Of a stretch of DNA of 11,622 nt, positions 1-6,398 are shown one piece after another. Positions within the stretch are counted from its first letter, which is position 1; every line of letters begins with the position of its first letter. The notes below the pieces were generated by a model. That model searched no databases, was not told the DNA's origin, and was given only the letters and a program-made list of their open reading frames with translations. Made by a program: the position numbers and the translations under genes. Source of the stretch: a bacterium (GTDB lineage: Bacteria; Electryoneota; RPQS01); contig JAHIZR010000178.1 of assembly GCA_018814465.1 (NCBI GenBank), positions 1-11,622 of the forward strand. The letters run 5' to 3'.

Positions 1-1134
1 CACCTGACGCATGGCACGAACCTGCGCATTGCCGCCCACACGGGAAACGGAGATGCCGACGTTGATTGCGGGACGGATGCCGGAGTTGAACAGCTCGGAC
101 TCGAGGAAGATCTGTCCATCGGTGATGGAAATCACATTCGTGGGGATATACGCGGAGACATCACCGGCCTGAGTCTCGATAATCGGCAAAGCGGTTAATG
201 AACCGCCGCCGAAAGCGTCGGAAAGTTTCGCGGCACGTTCCAGCAGACGGGAGTGCAGATAAAAGACATCGCCGGGATAGGCTTCACGGCCCGGAGGACG
301 CCGCAATAAGAGCGAGAGCTGACGATAAGCCCAGGCATGCTTCGTTAAATCGTCATAGATACAGCAGGCATGTCCGCCGTTGTCACGGAAAAACTCGCCC
401 ATTGCGCATCCTGAATAAGGAGCGATAAACTGAATCGGCGCCGGTTCGACGGCGGTCGAAGCAACCACAATCGTATGGTTCATCGCGCCGTGTTCTTCCA
501 GCACCTTGACGGTGTTGGCAATTGTTGAACCTTTTTGACCGATGGCGACATAGATGCAGATGACTCCGGTTCCCATTTGATTGATGATCGTATCAATCGC
601 GATGGCGGTTTTACCGGTTTGACGATCGCCGATAATCAGTTCGCGCTGACCACGACCGATCGGAATCATCGAGTCGACGGCTTTCAATCCGGTCTGCAAA
701 GGTTCCTTCACCGGCTGACGAGTGATAACACCGGTGGCAAGCCGCTCGACGGGATTGAACTGCTTGGCGTTGATCGGGCCGCGGCCATCCAGCGGCATTC
801 CCAGCGGGTTCACGACGCGACCGACGAGCTCTTCACCTACAGGCACCTGCACGACCTTGCCGGTGCGTTTGACGATATCGCCTTCGGCGATATCGGTATC
901 GGCACCGAAGAGAGCCACGCCGACGTTATCCTCTTCAAGGTTGAGCGCCATTCCCAAAATATTGCCGGGGAACTCCACCAGTTCGCCGTACATGACCTTT
1001 TCGAGTCCGTACACGCGGGCGATACCGTCGCCGACATAAACAACTCGACCGACCTCGTCCACGGAAGAGATTGCTTGATAATCAGCGATCTGTTCCTTCA
1101 GGATCGAGGTGATTTCTTCAGGTTTGATTTTCAT
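1..1134 (-). CDS. atpA: F-type ATP synthase subunit alpha (3' end beyond window)
   Basis: This is the alpha subunit of the F1 catalytic head, which alternates with beta and carries the non-catalytic nucleotide sites. The frame is open from the ATG at 1134 to the window edge, giving 378 of the roughly 500 residues usual for the family, so the C-terminal helical domain is missing. The Walker A motif GDRQTGKT is at residues 169-176, the same position as in E. coli AtpA. The alpha-family block RRPPGREAYPGDVFYLHSRL follows, and then SVSRVGG with the arginine (about R365) that reaches into the catalytic site on beta. No strong Shine-Dalgarno sequence is visible before the ATG; a T6 run lies in the 43-base gap after atpH. 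It is the last atp gene in the window; atpG, atpD and atpC would be expected further left. The identification is certain. Confidence 0.98.
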   Translation of the reverse strand, partial: MKIKPEEITSILKEQIADYQAISSVDEVGRVVYVGDGIARVYGLEKVMYGELVEFPGNILGMALNLEEDNVGVALFGADTDIAEGDIVKRTGKVVQVPVGEELVGRVVNPLGMPLDGRGPINAKQFNPVERLATGVITRQPVKEPLQTGLKAVDSMIPIGRGQRELIIGDRQTGKTAIAIDTIINQMGTGVICIYVAIGQKGSTIANTVKVLEEHGAMNHTIVVASTAVEPAPIQFIAPYSGCAMGEFFRDNGGHACCIYDDLTKHAWAYRQLSLLLRRPPGREAYPGDVFYLHSRLLERAAKLSDAFGGGSLTALPIIETQAGDVSAYIPTNVISITDGQIFLESELFNSGIRPAINVGISVSRVGGNAQVRAMRQV

Positions 1135-1177
1135 ATGATTTAAAAAATTCGGTGAGTACCGGGTGAATCGCGGATGC

Positions 1178-1729
1178 TTACACAGCCTCCACCATCCGGT
1201 TTTCGAGTTCGCGAAGTTTTCTGGCCAACGAGCCGTCATAGACAGTCCCCGACCATTCCATGACAAGGCCTCCGAGAATCTGCGGATTCACTGTCCAGCT
1301 GATGAGCGGTTTCTTGCCTGTTTTTTTTGCCAGGTGAACTTGAATCTTCTCCTTGCCGGCTGAATCAAGTTCGATTGCCGTGGTCACTCCGGCTTCAATT
1401 TCACCCGCGTCTTCCAGATACAGTTTATGATAGTAGGCGGGAATCGTCGAGAGCAGTTCAAGCCGCCTTTTCTCATGCAGCAGATCGATGAAGCGGCGCG
1501 TGACCGGATGCAGATTCAGTTTGGAGGAGAGCGCGGTCAGAATCGCGCTCAGCTTCTCGTCGGAAAGTCCGGGATTCAGCATCAGCGCGGTGAACTCTCC
1601 GTACTGTGAGAATGTTTCGTCGAGCGCCTGCAGATCTTTTTCCACTTCGGAGACGACGTTGCCCTGCTTCGCGGCCAGAAACAGCGAGCGCGCATAGCGA
1701 GTCGGCAGCGGACCGAAGTTCTTTTTCAA
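1178..1729 (-). CDS. atpH: F-type ATP synthase subunit delta
   Basis: Delta sits on top of F1 and ties the alpha3beta3 head to the peripheral stalk formed by the b subunits. The protein is 183 residues, normal for the family. It shows the N-terminal TRYARSLFLAA motif, a helical N-terminal domain to about residue 105, and a C-terminal part ending in ILGGLVMEWSGTVYDGSL, typical of delta (compare GG..i..gd.viDgSv). I chose the TTG at 1729 because it overlaps the atpF stop as TTGA and has GGGAGG four bases upstream. The ATG at 1733 directly abuts that Shine-Dalgarno sequence and is in another frame, so it cannot be the delta start. Translational coupling to atpF is likely. Confidence 0.95.
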   Translation of the reverse strand: MKKNFGPLPTRYARSLFLAAKQGNVVSEVEKDLQALDETFSQYGEFTALMLNPGLSDEKLSAILTALSSKLNLHPVTRRFIDLLHEKRRLELLSTIPAYYHKLYLEDAGEIEAGVTTAIELDSAGKEKIQVHLAKKTGKKPLISWTVNPQILGGLVMEWSGTVYDGSLARKLRELENRMVEAV

Positions 1730-2220
1730 GCATCCTCCCTCAGCGCCTCGTCTATTAGACGCGCGTGGTCTTTCGCATCGATCGCGCGTCCCAGCAGACG
1801 GGACGTCGCGCGCGCGGTAAGCTGAGCGACATGCTTGCTGAGTTCAGTCTTGGCGGCATCGGACTCGCGTTCGATATCCACGCGGGCTCGCTCAATCATC
1901 TTGAGCGTTGTTTCCTTCGTTTCGCGTTCGCTTTGTTCGCGCTGGCGATTGGCTTCATCCTGCGCTTTCTGGATGATATCGGTGGCTTCTTTGCGCGCTC
2001 CGGCAATCGCCTGCTCGTAGTCTGCCAGCAGGCCGGCGGCTTTCTCCCGCTCGGCTTTCGCGGTTTCAAGGTTGTGCCGAATCGAGTCTTCGCGACTCTT
2101 CAGGCCTTGAATGAGCGGTTTCCAGCCGAACTTTCCGACCAGCCAGACAACGATTAGAAATGAGACAATCGTCCAAATGATCGATCCCGGCTCGATATTC
2201 AGGATGTTTTGAAGACCCAT
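1726..2220 (-). CDS. atpF: F-type ATP synthase subunit b
   Basis: Subunit b forms the membrane-anchored peripheral stalk (stator) that stops the F1 head from turning with the rotor. The 164-residue protein has one N-terminal membrane segment (about residues 13-29, IIWTIVSFLIVVWLVGK), then the FGWKPL hinge region, then a long charged helix rich in Glu, Lys, Arg and Ala to the C terminus, as expected for the dimeric coiled coil. The start is an ATG at 2220 with AGGA seven bases upstream. It lies 39 bases after atpE and overlaps atpH by four bases. Only one b-type gene is seen, so the stalk is probably a homodimer; a b' copy outside the window cannot be excluded. Confidence 0.96.
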   Translation of the reverse strand: MGLQNILNIEPGSIIWTIVSFLIVVWLVGKFGWKPLIQGLKSREDSIRHNLETAKAEREKAAGLLADYEQAIAGARKEATDIIQKAQDEANRQREQSERETKETTLKMIERARVDIERESDAAKTELSKHVAQLTARATSRLLGRAIDAKDHARLIDEALREDA

Positions 2221-2259
2221 TATTATGTCCTGGTTTCGTTAAACGCCGTGGACCTGCGA

Positions 2260-2484
2260 TTACTTTGTCCAGATCAGGATTTCGATCAGGAAAGCGAACA
2301 GTGCGGCGCCTTCAACGAGTCCGGCCATCACCAGCGCGGCTCCCTGAATTTTGCCTGCGGATTCGGGTTGACGGGCGATGCCTTCCATCGCTCCGCGACC
2401 GATCTGACCGATACCAACACCGGCTCCCAGTGCGAAAAGACCCGCACCGACGCCTGCTCCGAGTAATGCCAAACCTTGTTCCAT
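2260..2484 (-). CDS. atpE: F-type ATP synthase subunit c
   Basis: This proteolipid forms the rotor ring that carries protons across the membrane. It is 74 residues: two glycine- and alanine-rich hydrophobic helices joined by the polar loop ARQPE (residues 37-41). The ion-carrying carboxylate is E58 in MAGLVEGAALFAF. Aligned by eye with known c subunits, the position of the Ilyobacter sodium ligand Gln32 holds Ile25, and the serine next to the carboxylate is Gly59, so coupling to protons rather than sodium is the likelier reading. The start is an ATG at 2484 with a GGAG about 11 bases upstream. The preceding 103-base gap carries a hairpin and an A-rich stretch. Confidence 0.97.
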   Translation of the reverse strand: MEQGLALLGAGVGAGLFALGAGVGIGQIGRGAMEGIARQPESAGKIQGAALVMAGLVEGAALFAFLIEILIWTK

Positions 2485-2587
2485 TTAGCTCTTGCTCCGG
2501 TAAAGTTGAATGATAAGGATATGAATGGTAATTCGTTTTGTTCTTGTTCCGGGCACCCGAGGAGGGCGCCTCGGCGAAACCGTCTAC
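2485..2587 (-). promoter_or_regulatory. atpB-atpE intercistronic leader with hairpin
   Basis: This is the longest gap inside the atp genes. In transcription order it has a perfect 6-bp inverted repeat, CCGAGG-CGCCCT-CCTCGG (2574-2557), with no T run after it, so it is not an intrinsic terminator. An A-rich stretch follows (about 2550-2530), then GGAG before the atpE start. Subunit c is needed in many copies per complex, and in E. coli the atpE leader acts as a translation enhancer. A similar role here, or protection of mRNA ends, is inference. Confidence 0.4.
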
Positions 2588-3513
2588 TCAATGCGCCGGA
2601 TGCATCGTCAGGCCGGTAAAGACAGCCGTCAGCATGATGAAGATGTAGGCCTGAATCAGCGAGACGACGATTTCCAGAATAAAGACTCCGGCCGCCACGG
2701 CGAGGGCAGGAACGGCGAAAGCCAGTGACAGAATGAGTCCCAGCAGCACGAAGTAGACCGCGTGACCGGCGAGCATATTCGCAAAAAGACGAATCGTCAG
2801 GGCAAAGGGACGAATAAAAAAGCTGACGATTTCAATCGGGATGAGAATCGGCAGCAACCAGCCCGGGACGCCCGGGGGGAGAATTGAGACAGAAAACCGC
2901 CGACTCCATTCTCCTTCACACCCATTCCGATCATCATAGCAAGGGTACACAGAGCCAGTCCGGCGGTTACATTGACATTACCGGTTGCAGTCACTCCCCA
3001 CGGCATCAGACCCAACAGGTTGGAAAACAAAATCGCGGTGAAGAGTGTCAGAAAATAGGGCATGAACTTGTCGGTCATGCTGCCCAGATTCGGTTTGACA
3101 ACTTCATCGCGAACAAAAAGAATCAACGCTTCAAACATGTTGCGCAGGCCGGTGGGAACTTCCGACTTTTGCCGCGCGGCAATGATAGCCAGAATAAAGA
3201 CGATCATCATCGCAAACACCCACCACACTCGGTGAACAGTCAGCCGGTATTCAAAGGATCCGATCTGGATCGTCGGCAAATGGATGCTCAGTCCGAAGAG
3301 ATCGAGATGCTGTGAATCCAGCAGGTGATGTTCCAGAATGCCGACCAGTGTCCCTCCCAGCGATTCGTCACCCCCATGACCGTCATGTTCCTTGTTTTGC
3401 TCAGCCGCCTGCTCGGAATGAGCCTCGTGACCCTGTTCCTCTGCGCTCAGGGTTTGGGGAACTGAAATTAAGGTGATAATTAAAACGATTACTAAAGAAA
3501 GATAAGTCTTCAT
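2588..3513 (-). CDS. atpB: F-type ATP synthase subunit a, reading frame broken by one base
   Basis: Subunit a forms the proton half-channels next to the c ring. As given, the frame from the ATG at 3513 runs through S212-P213 and then leaves the family sequence. From there the correct sequence lies in the -1 frame to the stop at 2588. Joined at the C6 run (2874-2879), the product is 308 residues and continuous: FLSQFSPPGVPGWLLPILIP. The rejoined part carries the essential arginine (R242 in FALTIRLFANMLAGH, equal to E. coli R210) and Q288 (E. coli Q252). Without rejoining, the product lacks both and could not work. Residues 1-24 look like a Sec signal peptide, followed by a His- and Glu-rich segment (residues 25-50). 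The ATG overlaps the preceding gene's stop as ATGA. Sequencing error, real mutation and frameshifting are all possible. Confidence 0.93.
2874..2879 (-). other. frameshift site in atpB (C6 run)
   Basis: On the coding strand the run reads TTC TCC CCC CGG in the upstream frame. A seventh C, or a -1 slip of the CCC codon onto the overlapping CCC, gives TTC TCC CCC CCG GGC and restores the family sequence. The run leads straight into CCCGGG-CGT-CCCGGG (2876-2862), a GC-only stem that could stall polymerase or ribosome, or cause base-calling errors. Confidence 0.85.
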
Positions 3514-3788
3514 TCTGATCTGATTTGACGATTGGCCAGATAGACTTCAATAATAAAACTAATAAAGTAGGCAACAACAACTCCCATGACCGCTCCGGTA
3601 CGGCTAATATCAGTCAGGCGGAAAAGGAGGATTAGGAAAATGCCGATAACAATAAATCTTATCGCCGAGCCGAGCACCCAGAGTTTCATCCGGATTTTCA
3701 GCTCCGCCCCCTTTCTCTGAAAAACCATTAATAATGCAGGCACTGCCGCAATCGCGGAAATCAAAAAACCGATGAGAAAGGCGATCAT
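3510..3788 (-). CDS. small membrane protein of the atp operon, AtpI-like
   Basis: This 92-residue hydrophobic protein has three predicted membrane segments (about residues 2-23, 36-57 and 65-84) joined by short loops with basic residues. It occupies the place where atpI lies in many atp operons, directly before atpB, and overlaps that gene by ATGA. ATP synthase subunit I proteins are thought to help assemble the c ring or deliver ions, but are usually about 120 residues with four segments. This one is shorter, and an arginine (R44) lies inside the second segment, which recalls the small AtpR proteins of N-type ATPase operons. I assign it to an AtpI-like role from position and topology only. 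The start is an ATG at 3788, four bases after atpZ. Confidence 0.7.
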   Translation of the reverse strand: MIAFLIGFLISAIAAVPALLMVFQRKGAELKIRMKLWVLGSAIRFIVIGIFLILLFRLTDISRTGAVMGVVVAYFISFIIEVYLANRQIRSE

Positions 3789-3792
3789 GAAT

Positions 3793-4050
3793 TCACGGAG
3801 TCTTATTGGGTGATTTCCGGGCGGCTTCCGAGTCCTCTTTATCGGATGCTTTCAGCCAGAGATAATTGGAATAGAGCACACCGAACAATCCGATAACCGA
3901 TCCAATCATCAATCCAAAGGGAAAGGAACCTATCATGGAGTCGATCCACCAACCGACTGCTCCGAACACAACCGTTACTCCGACGATGGTCCCGCCGATT
4001 TGCAAAGGGTCGCGGCGATAGTACCGATTGACCCGCTCTTTTTCAGGCAC
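3793..4050 (-). CDS. atpZ: AtpZ-type accessory protein of F1Fo ATP synthase
   Basis: Of 85 residues, this small protein has two membrane segments (about residues 17-38 and 45-66), the GWWID motif at 33-37 and the PFGLMIGSVIGLFGVLYSNY block, the signature of the AtpZ/AtpI family of putative F1Fo subunits. Family members sit at the head of atp operons and have been linked to ion supply or c-ring assembly. The frame is open further upstream but has no ATG there. I chose the GTG at 4050, which overlaps the bactofilin stop by eight bases and leaves a normal short basic N terminus (PEKERVNRYYRRD). No Shine-Dalgarno sequence is seen, so translation probably depends on ribosomes finishing the bactofilin gene. 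The C terminus is charged and probably cytoplasmic. Confidence 0.85.
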   Translation of the reverse strand: MPEKERVNRYYRRDPLQIGGTIVGVTVVFGAVGWWIDSMIGSFPFGLMIGSVIGLFGVLYSNYLWLKASDKEDSEAARKSPNKTP

Positions 4051-4486
4051 CAGCGGTTGATTCTTGAGTTGCGGGAGGAGTCTTAATTCGTGACTCCCTG
4101 TTATCGCCGAAGGATCCTGACTTGGCGGCTTCTCCGGTGTTGGAGCGGCCTTTAAAGGAAGCGCCTTCCGCAATCGCCAGACGACTGGTATTAATATCGC
4201 CTTCCAGTCTTGCCGTGCTCTCCAGAATGATTCTGCCTCTGGCGGTAAGAGTCCCGGTGACTTTACCGGAAACGATAATATTCTCAGCTGTGATATTACC
4301 GTTAACAACACCGGAGGAGCCGACCGTAACCGTTTTGCTGGAAGCCAATTCACCTTCCACAGTCCCGTCGATACGCATGGAGCCTTGCGTTCTAATAGAA
4401 CCTTTCACATCCGCATCTTTACCGAGCAGCGTGGATATTTCGCCGGACGGTATTTCAGCAGTGTCTTTGTTACCCCACTTGCTCAT
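4043..4486 (-). CDS. bactofilin (polymer-forming cytoskeletal protein)
   Basis: Bactofilins polymerise without nucleotide into filaments on the inner membrane and position cell-wall enzymes. The protein is 147 residues. A short polar N terminus leads into a domain of about residues 17-113 with the family's repeated beta-helix turns, such as GSIRTQGSMRIDGTVEGEL, TVTVGSSGVVNGNITAENI and RIILESTARLEGDINTSRL. A disordered Ser, Thr and Pro-rich tail follows. The start is an ATG at 4486 with AGAGGA about seven bases upstream. It lies 49 bases after the M23 peptidase gene. Bactofilin-M23 pairs occur widely (for example CcmA with Csd1 in Helicobacter) and shape the cell by localised peptidoglycan cutting. 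The overlap with atpZ puts it in the ATP synthase operon. Confidence 0.93.
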   Translation of the reverse strand: MSKWGNKDTAEIPSGEISTLLGKDADVKGSIRTQGSMRIDGTVEGELASSKTVTVGSSGVVNGNITAENIIVSGKVTGTLTARGRIILESTARLEGDINTSRLAIAEGASFKGRSNTGEAAKSGSFGDNRESRIKTPPATQESTAGA

Positions 4487-4535
4487 AGGACAGTCCTCTT
4501 ATATGAATAAAGAAAATGGGCGCGGTTTAGAGCCG

Positions 4536-5375
4536 TTAGTCTTCAGGCTGAAGCATCGTCAGTGGATCTATTGGGTGGTCCCCTTCCCAAATCTCAAAAT
4601 GCAGGTGAGGAGCCGTACTGCGCCCCGAATTTCCTAACAATCCGATTGGCTGCCCCTGTATCACGTTTTCACCTGCGGTTACGAGCATGGCTTGATTATG
4701 GCCGTAAAACGTTGAGAATCCTGAAGGATGTGAAATAATTATCAATTGTCCATAAGGGTAGGTCCATCCGGCAAACAGAACCGTTCCATCCGCGGCTGCC
4801 AGAATCGGTATCCCTTCACGTGCCGCAATATCCAAACCATGATGACTGGCATATTTATACGGCCCCAGTGTCGTATACTTCCTGGTAATATATCCTCTCA
4901 CGGGGAGATACGTTGGAATATCAGAGGATTCCAGCGAGGTCATTGAAGGCAGTATAAAAGCATTTCTCTTTGGTATTGCTTCTTCTGCTTTTAAGTACAT
5001 CAGAGTATCATCTTCGCCATCTACGCCCGACCTTGTCCAAGGTACATCCGCTAACGAGTCCGATCCTTCTGCTGATAAGGCCAGTCGAAGCTGCTTCTCA
5101 AAGGACTGTAAATCAGTAATTTCCTTGCCAAGTTCCGCGACTTTTTGTTCCGTCGCCTCAAGCTCTTCAATTCTCTGAGTGAGAGGAGCAACTTGTGAAG
5201 CTTTCGATTTCAGATGCCAGATTGCAAATGTTTCACCGATCGCAACGACCAATACAATACAGACAAAGGAAATAAGAGTATAGACGAATCCTTTAGAGAC
5301 TCGAAACTGACGATGATTAGAGTCGCTCTCCCCTAATACTAACAGAGTCCAGCCACGATGACCATTCTTAGCCAA
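4536..5375 (-). CDS. membrane-anchored M23 family metallopeptidase
   Basis: This is a probable zinc endopeptidase that cuts peptidoglycan cross-links in the periplasm. Counting from the upstream TTG at 5381, a basic cytoplasmic N terminus leads to one membrane segment (about residues 33-54), a coiled coil (about 62-100), a linker, and a C-terminal LytM domain (about 160-272). All zinc and catalytic motifs are present: H180-x3-D184 (HHGLD), H228 in YGHNQ, and H259-x-H261 (PHLHFEIW). The frame is closed by TGA TAG just upstream and has no early ATG. Two TTG codons (5381 and 5375) are available, and I chose 5375 because AGGG lies seven bases before it but only one base before 5381. It is the first gene after the promoter at 5413-5441 and is paired with bactofilin downstream. 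Confidence 0.92.
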   Translation of the reverse strand: MAKNGHRGWTLLVLGESDSNHRQFRVSKGFVYTLISFVCIVLVVAIGETFAIWHLKSKASQVAPLTQRIEELEATEQKVAELGKEITDLQSFEKQLRLALSAEGSDSLADVPWTRSGVDGEDDTLMYLKAEEAIPKRNAFILPSMTSLESSDIPTYLPVRGYITRKYTTLGPYKYASHHGLDIAAREGIPILAAADGTVLFAGWTYPYGQLIIISHPSGFSTFYGHNQAMLVTAGENVIQGQPIGLLGNSGRSTAPHLHFEIWEGDHPIDPLTMLQPED

Positions 5376-5412
5376 GTTCAAACCCTATCAAGATTTGCGC
5401 AACAGAATTTGA

Positions 5413-5441
5413 AATATAAACATATTGTCTCAGAGTGTCAA
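5413..5441 (-). promoter_or_regulatory. sigma70-type promoter of the M23-bactofilin-atp operon
   Basis: In transcription order TTGACA (5441-5436, perfect -35) is followed by a 17-base spacer and TATATT (5418-5413, five of six matches to the -10). The start point would be near 5406, leaving a leader of about 25-30 bases before the TTG start. It sits in the 96-base gap after rlmB and is the strongest promoter-like sequence I found in the window. No promoter of similar quality is visible later in the gene run, so it probably drives the atp genes too. Confidence 0.8.
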
Positions 5442-5477
5442 GGTTTAAACAAGCTACTCGGGGTTGGCAAAGCATTA

Positions 5478-6302
5478 TTATTTGCCTTTTTGGGTCAACT
5501 TTAGATTAAATGCCTCGAAAAGGAGAATTCCGGCCGCGACCGAGACATTCAGGCTGTCCAATCTGTCATGCATTGGAATGGAAATCAAGTCGTCCGAACG
5601 TTTGACGAGCAAGTCCGAGACTCCCTTCCCTTCAGCTCCCATGATCAAGATAGTTGGACGGTTCCAATCGCAATCATGATAGTCAATAGCAGAGTCATCC
5701 ATTACCGTGGAAATCGCCCACCAACCTTTTGGTTTAAGTAATCTTAGGACATGTTCGAGATTGGGCACTTCAAAGATGGGGATGAGCGCGGCGGCGCCGG
5801 CTGAGGTCTTAAATACAGTATTTGTCAACGGAGCCTGACGGCGAGATCGAATAACCACTCCGGAGACTCCGACGACATAGGCGGAACGCAGGATTGCACC
5901 GAAGTTGTGCGGATCTTCGATCCCATCCAACATTAGAAGCAGTGGCGCGGCAGATAGGTTCAGCTCATCGGTGAACTCCAGCAAATCGCTTCGTGCGACA
6001 ACCGGATTTATTTGGGCTCTTACACCTTGCCGTGTTCCGCTGTCCGCTTCGCTTTCAAAGGTCCGTCGAAAACAAGGGACGGAGTGATGTGCTGCTTCCC
6101 GTTCGATCTCCTTGATGACAGAGCCATGAGCCGCGTCATGAATTTCGATCTCTTGCACGAGCCCTTTGCGCAATGCTTCAAGCACGGGGTGCCGCCCATA
6201 GATGACGAGAGACTCTTCACGGAATTCGCTTCGGTTGCTCCGTTCATAATGGCTTCTTTTCGGAGCCGAAGGCCTGCGGTCTTTTGATCCTCGACGATCC
6301 AT
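5478..6302 (-). CDS. rlmB: SPOUT-family RNA 2'-O-methyltransferase (23S rRNA, RlmB/TrmH type)
   Basis: The enzyme uses S-adenosylmethionine to methylate a ribose 2'-OH in RNA; RlmB modifies G2251 of E. coli 23S rRNA. From the ATG at 6302 it is 274 residues. A basic, Arg- and Ser-rich tail (1-31) precedes the substrate-binding domain beginning at YGRHPVLEAL. The knotted SPOUT domain has motif 1, DPHNFGAILRSA (N133, R139), motif 2, IMGAEGKGVSDLL (E224), and motif 3, IPMHDRLDSLNVSVAAGILLFEA (N252). The frame is open further upstream, but a start at 6350 would lie inside the parB terminator. There is no clear Shine-Dalgarno sequence before 6302. TrmH-family members differ in target, so rRNA specificity is inferred from the RlmB-like layout. 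It appears to be a single-gene unit. Confidence 0.9.
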   Translation of the reverse strand: MDRRGSKDRRPSAPKRSHYERSNRSEFREESLVIYGRHPVLEALRKGLVQEIEIHDAAHGSVIKEIEREAAHHSVPCFRRTFESEADSGTRQGVRAQINPVVARSDLLEFTDELNLSAAPLLLMLDGIEDPHNFGAILRSAYVVGVSGVVIRSRRQAPLTNTVFKTSAGAAALIPIFEVPNLEHVLRLLKPKGWWAISTVMDDSAIDYHDCDWNRPTILIMGAEGKGVSDLLVKRSDDLISIPMHDRLDSLNVSVAAGILLFEAFNLKLTQKGK

Positions 6303-6327
6303 TATGACACACGAATTAAAGACAACG

Positions 6328-6351
6328 AAAAATGCCTCATCGAGAGGCATT
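6328..6351 (-). terminator. intrinsic terminator after parB
   Basis: In transcription order a perfect 8-bp stem, AATGCCTC, a 5-base loop TCGAT and GAGGCATT run into a stretch of five T (6332-6328). It lies 47 bases after the parB stop and about 25 bases before the rlmB start. This fits a Rho-independent terminator ending the parAB transcript. Confidence 0.8.
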
Positions 6352-6398
6352 GCATAACATGATTCAGCCCGGGCAGCGCAATCAACAAGGAAGTTCTA

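Noticed and set aside
535..1143. A 202-codon open frame on the plus strand opposite atpA.
   Set aside because: It is antisense to a strongly conserved, certain gene; its composition mirrors atpA codons and it resembles no known protein pattern.
1139..1164. Terminator-like CGGT-ACTC-ACCG followed by six T between atpH and atpA.
   Set aside because: The stem is only four base pairs, and termination here would cut off atpA; at most it is a weak pause site.
4051..4353. A 186-codon version of AtpZ beginning at 4353.
   Set aside because: The extra N-terminal part is the bactofilin gene read in another frame; the AtpZ family is short and begins near the GTG at 4050.
4487..4497. An 11-base near-palindrome (AGGACAGTCCT) at the bactofilin ribosome binding site as an operator or RNA switch.
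   Set aside because: It is short and gives at most a four-pair stem with a three-base loop; chance occurrence is likely.
6297..6304. A CATAAT -10-like element before rlmB.
   Set aside because: It overlaps the ATG, so transcription would start inside the coding region, and no -35 sits at a proper distance.
6303..6350. A longer rlmB start at 6350.
   Set aside because: The added codons lie within the parB terminator hairpin and its T run, and do not look like protein family sequence; the ATG at 6302 is preferred.
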